This document shows, in pieces, positions 1-4,700 of a stretch of 6,239 bases of DNA (position 1 is the first letter of the stretch; each line of letters starts with the position of its first letter). Below the pieces are notes generated by a model that made no database searches, was not told where the DNA came from, and worked only from the letters and a program-made list of their open reading frames with translations. This DNA comes from an uncultured bacterium. GTDB lineage: Bacteria > Verrucomicrobiota > Kiritimatiellia > RFP12 > UBA1067. The position numbers were made by a program, and so were the translations under genes. The DNA lies in contig CACZAK010000278.1 of NCBI GenBank assembly GCA_902779075.1, positions 1-6,239 of the forward strand, written 5' to 3'.

Positions 1-1
1 C

Positions 2-775
2 ACCTTCACGGGCGACGTGGGCGACGGCATCGCGCCCGGCAGGAACCGCCACATCCTCTGGAACGCCGGCGCCGACTGGCCGGGCAAGAAGGGCGACGTA
101 AGGGTAATCGTGACGGCTACGAAACAGGACGACAAGCACCAAGGCGTCCAGCTCTGGGAGGGCGGCCCGTATTGGGCCGATAGGAACGTCGGAGCGTCGC
201 GGCCCGAGGATTACGGCCTCTACTTCTGGTGGGGGGATACCGTTGGATATCGCCCGTCGGCGGACGGAACGTTCGGGTTCAATTTCGCTTATACTAATTC
301 CGTTATTTACACCTACGGGAAAAGCTTATCGGAATTGCAAAGTGCGGGTTGGGTGACGGTATTGCAAAGTCAGAGTTTTGGGGTGGACCCCTCCGGCGTC
401 CTCGTACCGTCGCACGATGCGGCACATGTGTATTGGGGCGGTGCCTGGAGGATGCCGACTGGCCGGGAACTATACGACCTCTGTACCAAATGCGACTTGA
501 CGTGGACGATGCTGAACGGCGTAAAGGGATATGTTTTTCGCGGCAGGGGAGCCTACGCCTCTAACAGTATCTTCCTCCCCTGCGCCGGCTATGGCCTCGG
601 GACTTCGCTCGGCGGTGCCGGTTCGTACGGCGACTACTGGTCGTCCGTGACGGCAGCGCGGCCGGCGGGCTACGCATGTGCTTTATTCTTTACTAATTTG
701 CGAGAACACTACACGGGCAACACCAGCCGCGACCTCGGTTTTCCTGTTCGTCCCGTGCAAGGGTTCACCAAATAG
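2..775 (+). CDS. FISUMP-domain secreted protein, C-terminal part (5' end outside window)
   Basis: The frame is open from base 2 to a TAG at 773-775 (257 codons) and has no convincing internal start, so the gene begins upstream. GTG at 17-19 lies mid-domain and lacks a ribosome binding site. The first ~40 codons (GDGIAPGRNRHILWNAGADWPG) look like the end of a beta-sandwich module that often precedes FISUMP domains in related proteins. The rest matches the FISUMP domain (Fib_succ_major, PF09603): W-A-D-RNVGA at 173-196, Y-FWWGDT near 223-241, a WRMPT motif at 446-460, SIFLPCAGYG near 566-595, GSYGDYWSS at about 620-646 and the closing GFPVRPV at 737-757. The family is abundant in gut Fibrobacterota, Bacteroidota and PVC bacteria, usually on exported proteins. 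It shares a fold resemblance with formylglycine-generating enzymes and C-type lectins, and its function is poorly known. No terminator hairpin is visible after the stop. Domain call confident; role unknown. Confidence 0.92.
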   Translation, partial: TFTGDVGDGIAPGRNRHILWNAGADWPGKKGDVRVIVTATKQDDKHQGVQLWEGGPYWADRNVGASRPEDYGLYFWWGDTVGYRPSADGTFGFNFAYTNSVIYTYGKSLSELQSAGWVTVLQSQSFGVDPSGVLVPSHDAAHVYWGGAWRMPTGRELYDLCTKCDLTWTMLNGVKGYVFRGRGAYASNSIFLPCAGYGLGTSLGGAGSYGDYWSSVTAARPAGYACALFFTNLREHYTGNTSRDLGFPVRPVQGFTK

Positions 776-793
776 CAAACGAAGTGAGCGCAT

Positions 794-817
794 TCAATTC
801 TTCAATTCTTTAATTCT
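794..817. repeat. 8-bp T-rich tandem repeat, three units
   Basis: TCAATTCT occurs at 794-801 and 802-809, followed by TTAATTCT at 810-817 with one mismatch. It lies 19 bases after the stop codon of the FISUMP gene. On the + strand it is pyrimidine-rich but has no GC stem before it, so it does not look like an intrinsic terminator. Confidence 0.75.
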
Positions 818-860
818 TTCGAGTTGGTAGAGAGGTGGCGTCGATAGCGCGAATTTGGGA

Positions 861-882
861 GGGTCGCGCTCCGTCGCGACCC
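861..882. repeat. REP-like palindrome, 8-bp perfect stem
   Basis: GGGTCGCG (861-868) and CGCGACCC (875-882) form a perfect 8-bp inverted repeat around a 6-base loop CTCCGT. It is followed by CCAAGG-type sequence but no T-run, so a terminator is unlikely. The size, GC-rich stem and intergenic position resemble dispersed REP (repetitive extragenic palindromic) elements. The same word read as protein gives EGRAPSRP, a peptide I recall from spurious short ORFs in gut PVC genomes; that recollection is not checked here. Confidence 0.6.
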
Positions 883-905
883 AAGGGGTGGGGTAGTACA
901 ACGGC

Positions 906-949
906 TCGCCCACCTATCGCCCACTTATCGCCCACCTGTCGCCCACCCC
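906..949. repeat. 11-bp tandem repeat, four units
   Basis: Four contiguous 11-base units share the core TCGCCCAC followed by three variable bases: CTA at 906-916, TTA at 917-927, CTG at 928-938 and CCC at 939-949. The units are not separated by unique spacers, so this is a microsatellite-type tandem repeat and not a CRISPR array. Confidence 0.85.
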
Positions 950-1042
950 GGCATACCCCGTGTTTGGTAAACCTAAATTCCTCATTTCGATTTACCACTC
1001 CATGTTATATCTCACGCAGAGGTGCGGAGAGGCAGAGTTCGC

Positions 1043-1086
1043 AGAGTTTATCCCATTGCTTGAGAGAGTTTATCCCATTGCTTGAG
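1043..1086. repeat. perfect 22-bp tandem duplication
   Basis: The 22-base unit beginning AGAGTTTATCCC and ending TTGCTTGAG occurs at 1043-1064 and again, identical and directly abutting, at 1065-1086. Zero divergence between copies points to a recent slippage or duplication event. The unit follows a purine-rich stretch of imperfect GCAGAG-like words (about 1014-1046). Confidence 0.9.
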
Positions 1087-1129
1087 TATGTATTTGTTTT
1101 CACCAATTGGGTGAAAGAGCTTTTTTGCC

Positions 1130-1150
1130 GTGCGCGCCCTGTGCGCGCAC
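1130..1150. repeat. second GC-rich palindrome
   Basis: GTGCGCG (1130-1136) and CGCGCAC (1144-1150) form a perfect 7-bp inverted repeat around a 7-base loop. A run of six T lies just upstream (1121-1126), on the wrong side for a + strand terminator. On the - strand the hairpin is followed by A's, so it does not fit a terminator there either. As with the 861-882 palindrome, the 3' arm runs into CCCAAGG, which suggests a related REP-like element. Confidence 0.55.
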
Positions 1151-1215
1151 CCAAGGCGAAGCAACGGTTTTGCCATTGGCTGAGTGCTTCGCACAATTCC
1201 CCTCCAAGGGAAGAC

Positions 1216-1581
1216 TGGGGTATGGTGACCTCGCCTGTGGCCGAAGGTCAGACCTTGACGCTCTACGCGATCTGGAGTCCGCTCGCGTCGGCCAATCCTG
1301 CCGCGTGTCGCGCGCCGGCGGGCGTTTCGTACGCGGATGGTGCAGCGTGTGCGTCGGCCATAGCCATACCGGCTATCGCGCCGGGATACTACTCCGGACG
1401 TCTTGCTGACGACACTGGCTTGTACGGGCTGATTGTCGGCGATGATCAGGCGGTAGGCTTCATTCGCATAGACTTCGACACTGGCGAGTCGCTCTTCTCG
1501 GAGGCGGAGGTCATAATGCTCACAGATACCGCGATTGTCGTTGCGACCGAGGACGGTGGCGCCTACTGGCTCTTGCGGTAG
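1216..1581 (+). pseudogene. orphan C-terminal fragment of an InlB-repeat/tail-domain protein
   Basis: About 121 codons end at TAG 1579-1581. The first residues, WGMVTSPVAEGQTLTLYAIW, match the last third of the InlB-type repeats in the large gene downstream; compare the segment there reading WGSISKPVDAGGTLSVYSCW. A linker rich in Ala, Pro and Ser follows. The last ~65 residues contain GYYSGRLADDTGLYGLIVG, a later GFIRIDFDTG and a final TEDGGAYWLL; this looks like a compact beta-rich tail domain that I cannot name. Upstream of Trp 1216 the frame stays open but turns into intergenic repeat sequence, so the fragment has lost its signal peptide, its N-terminal domains and most of a repeat. ATG at 1222-1224 could start a 119-residue protein; the nearest purine run (AAGGGA, 1207-1212) is about 10 bases away. 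I favour a 5'-truncated pseudogene, but a short expressed gene is not excluded. Confidence 0.6.
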
Positions 1582-1652
1582 GGACCGTAAAACGCAAAAT
1601 TTCACGTCCCAAAAAAATCTCCGGTAAACCCTGAAATAGTTCCTCTTTGCAA

Positions 1653-1681
1653 TTGACAAACGCGCAGGGGATGGGTAAAAT
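1653..1681 (+). promoter_or_regulatory. sigma-70-type promoter of the large peptidase/adhesin gene
   Basis: A perfect -35 box TTGACA (1653-1658) is separated by 17 bases from a -10 box TAAAAT (1676-1681), one mismatch from TATAAT. Transcription would begin near 1688, giving a leader of about 100 bases before the ATG at 1791. The surrounding DNA is locally AT-rich, in contrast to the GC-rich coding DNA on both sides. No operator-like dyad overlaps the boxes. Confidence 0.7.
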
Positions 1682-1778
1682 GTTGCCAATGTTTTTTCGC
1701 AGGCATAAGGTATTGTCCACTAAAGATGAACTAGAAGCCCACATGGGCCTCACAGTCCCTGGTCTGCATTTCACAGAG

Positions 1779-1783
1779 AGGAG
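1779..1783 (+). promoter_or_regulatory. Shine-Dalgarno sequence that sets the start at 1791
   Basis: AGGAG at 1779-1783, within GAGAGGAG, lies 7 bases before ATG 1791. It decides the start: other in-frame ATGs exist upstream at 1671, 1680, 1689 and 1743 in a frame open from 1635, but none has a comparable site, and only the start at 1791 puts the signal peptide at the N-terminus. Confidence 0.8.
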
Positions 1784-1790
1784 CAACTCC

Positions 1791-4700
1791 ATGAATAATA
1801 CACTGGTGAAATGCCTTGCCGCCGCAGTGGCGGCGGTGGCGATGGCTGCGGACGCGCATGCGAACGCAGCGGAATGGGAGCGCATGACGGCGGAGAGCCG
1901 TCCGCAAATGCCGAACGCGAAGACGCGTGCGGAATACCGCCAGAGGAAGGCGGATGAGTCCGCCACCAGATCCAGGCTGCTCGCCGCAGGCGCCCCCTAC
2001 GCGGAGGCGAAGGCGGCGGCTGAGCGGACGCTCGGCTTCGCGCTGCCGGAGGACGCAGAGTGGCGCACGCCCTACGAGTCGGAGGATGAGCGCGTGGAGG
2101 TGGTGGAGTTCACCGATGCGGCGGGGGCGGTGAACCGCTTCGCCCTCTTCGAGCAGCTCGGCGTGAAGTTCCCCTACTGGTGGTCTGTGGAAGGCGCCTC
2201 GCCGGAAACGCTGATCGCCTCCGCGCCGGCGGTTTCCGCGTTCGACGGCGTCTTGGAGCGCCGGGACACCGAAATCATCGAGATGGATGCGGAAGTCCAG
2301 ATGCCCTACGAGCGCTTCCGGCTCTACTTCCTCGACGACGCGCCCAATATGGACTGGATTCGCCCCTGCCGATACCTGTTCGTGCCGGAGGACGGCTCGG
2401 GCTACACCGTCCTCTACAGGAAACTGCCGCCCAGAATATGGACGAGGGGTACGGACGAGGAACTTTTCATGACGCCGCTTCGCGGAGACGAGGCGCAAGA
2501 GGTGTCGAAGCCAGAGTCGCTCGCCGACGTGACGAACAGCGTGTATTCCCGTGCGAGGCGACTTCGCGCGGCGACGCCCAACCTCAACTTTTCGCGCGGA
2601 TACACGTCGCATTCGTATTTCGTGCTCTTCTCCGGCGGCGGCGACGCCCACAACAACCGCATACGCTACTGGTGCGACACGGCGATGCTGTATTCGACCC
2701 TGACGCTCAAATACGGCGTCAGCAAGGACCACATCTACGTATACATGTCCGACGGCACTTCGAGCGGCAAAGACGCCAACCTCGCAGACTCGACCTCCGA
2801 CGTCTTGGTCGATTCGCCCCGCGACCTCGATGGCGACGGAAACGACGACGTGGACGGGCCTGCGGACATGACAACGCTTTCAAACTGCTTCGCCAACCTG
2901 ACAAGGACGCTCACGGAGACCGACCAGCTCTTCTTCTTCGCCACGGGACACGGCTCGCCTGTCGGCGCGGCTTCCACCGCCAACCGCAATACGGAGATCC
3001 TGCTGTGGTCGAGCGGGAAAACTTTCCCGTCTTTCAGCGACGAGGATTTCTCCAACTGGACCAAGGGCATAAAGTGCCCCATGGCCGTCGCCCTCGAGCC
3101 TTGCTATTCGGGCGGATTCATCGACGACGTCACGGCGACCAAGGACCGCGTGATCGCCACCGCCTGCCGATACTACGAGACTTCCAATGGAAAGGTTGGC
3201 GGCGGGGCGTGGAGAAACAACACTGCTGGAATGACTAAATCCGCGAATCCCTGGGCGTTGCAACTCATTTCGGCTTTTCGCGGCGTGAGGCCGAACAACC
3301 TTGACGCCGACGACTACCCTTGGCACGACAGCGACACTTTGACGGACGCGGACAGCAACAGCGACCGCCTTGTGAGTTTCAAGGAGGCGGCCGACTACGC
3401 GAACGAAAACGATACCACCGCGTGCAGGAAGAGCAGCCATTCGTGGAGCGGGGACGACAGGTGCCTTTACGTCTCGACGAACGGCGTTGAGCATCCGTGC
3501 TACGGCGAATCGGCTTCCGGTGTCGGCTCTTCGTTCTACGTGCTGAAGCAAAACTGGCTCGTCCCGTCATCGACCTCGCTTTCGCTCGATCCGGCAAGCG
3601 GTGCGAGCGCGAGCCTTACGGTAAGAGGTTCGTGCAGCTGGACCGTGTCGTACTCCGCCTCGTGGCTGACCGTCAGCCCGCCCTCCGGCTCCAACAGCGG
3701 CGCGGTTATTACGTGTACTGCGACTTCCGCGAACAGCTCTATATCCAAGCGCACGGCGACGGTGTATTTGCGCAGTTCGGGCATATCGCCGCAGATCTCC
3801 AGGACAATATATGTGACCCAGGGCGGCAAGAGACCCGCGAACGACGACTTCGAGGACGCCTACGCCGTTTCCGGCGCAAATTTCTGGACGGTTGGCGTAT
3901 GCAGCAATGCCACGTACCAGGCTGGCGAGCCCAAGTTCAAGGATTCCGCGACGAATACCGTTTGGTGGGCGTTCACCCCGCAGTACGACGGCAAGGTGCA
4001 GATGAACACAAAGGGCTCCACGAACGACAGCGGCGGGGAGCTCGATACGGTGATGGCCGTTTATACGGGAGGCAGCCTTTCGTCGCTTACGCGCGTGTGC
4101 GGCAACGACGACATAGGCGGCGGAGTTTTAGCGAGTTCCAATGCGTTCACTGTCGCTTTGGATACAGTGTACTACATCCAGATCAGCGGCTACAACGCGT
4201 CCAAGGCGGGCAGGGTAAGGCTGAACGTGAGCTATACCCACTACAAGGTGACGTTCGACACTTCCGACTGCACATGCGGCGAGACGGAGCGGTACGTCGC
4301 GGCATCGGGGCAGATAGGAACGCTGCCGACGCCCGTGCGCGACGGCTACGTGTTCAAGGGATGGCGTCGCGCTTCGGGATCGCAAGTGTATTCGACCACG
4401 ACGATAACCGCCGCGACAATCCTTTACGCTTCGTGGGTGCCGGCGAACGACTGCTACGAAGGTTCCGATTCCGCCTCGCGGCCGACGGTACTGACCGGCG
4501 TCTCCGGCTCGGCGCAGGGCGTCAATTCCAGCGCGACGGTCCAAAGCGGCGAGCCGCTGCCGCAGTACAGGTCTGCGGCGACGAACACGGTGTGGTGGAC
4601 ATGGACGGCGCCGATGAGCGGCAACGTCGTGTTCGACACGGCGGGGTCGTATCTGGCGAACCCGGAACTTACTATGGACACGCTGCTGGGCGTATACACG

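Larger units (their letters stand above)
776..1215. other. repeat-rich intergenic region without a convincing gene
   Basis: About 440 bases separate the FISUMP gene from the orphan fragment. A frame is open on the + strand through most of it, but the translation is low complexity, follows the DNA repeats, and has no recognisable domain. The DNA is a mosaic: an 8-bp T-rich tandem (794-817), a GC palindrome (861-882), four 11-bp units (906-949), a purine-rich stretch of GCAGAG-like words (about 1014-1046), a perfect 22-bp duplication (1043-1086) and a second GC palindrome (1130-1150). Base composition swings from GC-rich to AT-rich within tens of bases, unlike the flanking coding DNA. I see no tRNA, rRNA, riboswitch or clear terminator in it. 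Confidence 0.7.

Noticed and set aside
17..19. GTG as the start codon of the FISUMP gene
   Set aside because: The frame is open to the window edge before it, the sequence on both sides belongs to one domain, and there is no Shine-Dalgarno sequence. The true start is upstream.
349..564. A 71-codon alternative frame inside the FISUMP gene
   Set aside because: It overlaps a well-supported domain in another frame, has no domain match and starts at a GTG with no ribosome binding site.
170..760. Formylglycine-generating sulfatase-modifying enzyme
   Set aside because: The WRMPT and YWSS motifs overlap those of SUMF1-like folds, but the RNVGA opening, FLPCAGY and final GFPVRPV are the FISUMP signature, and the enzyme's copper-binding cysteine pair is not seen.
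906..949. CRISPR array
   Set aside because: The 11-bp units abut each other without spacers and are far shorter than CRISPR repeats; no cas gene is visible.
835..1215. The open stretch before the orphan fragment as genuine N-terminal coding sequence of a 248-residue protein
   Set aside because: Its translation mirrors tandem repeats and a palindrome, has no signal peptide or domain, and similarity to repeat proteins begins only at about 1216.
1581..1620. Hairpin GGGAC...GTCCC with a following A7 run as a terminator
   Set aside because: The stem is only about 5-7 bp with a bulge and a 15-base loop, and it is followed by A's and not T's on the + strand. On the - strand the T-run would precede the stem.
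1791..1862. Lipoprotein signal based on Cys8 of the large protein
   Set aside because: Cys8 follows Lys only seven residues into the peptide and is not preceded by a lipobox. The hydrophobic core lies after it and ends in a standard AHA cleavage site.
1731..2732. A 333-codon minus-strand open frame opposite the large gene
   Set aside because: It is Arg/His/Val-rich, lacks any domain or start signal, and lies opposite the signal peptide and N-terminal region of the well-supported + strand gene. High third-position GC makes such antisense frames common.
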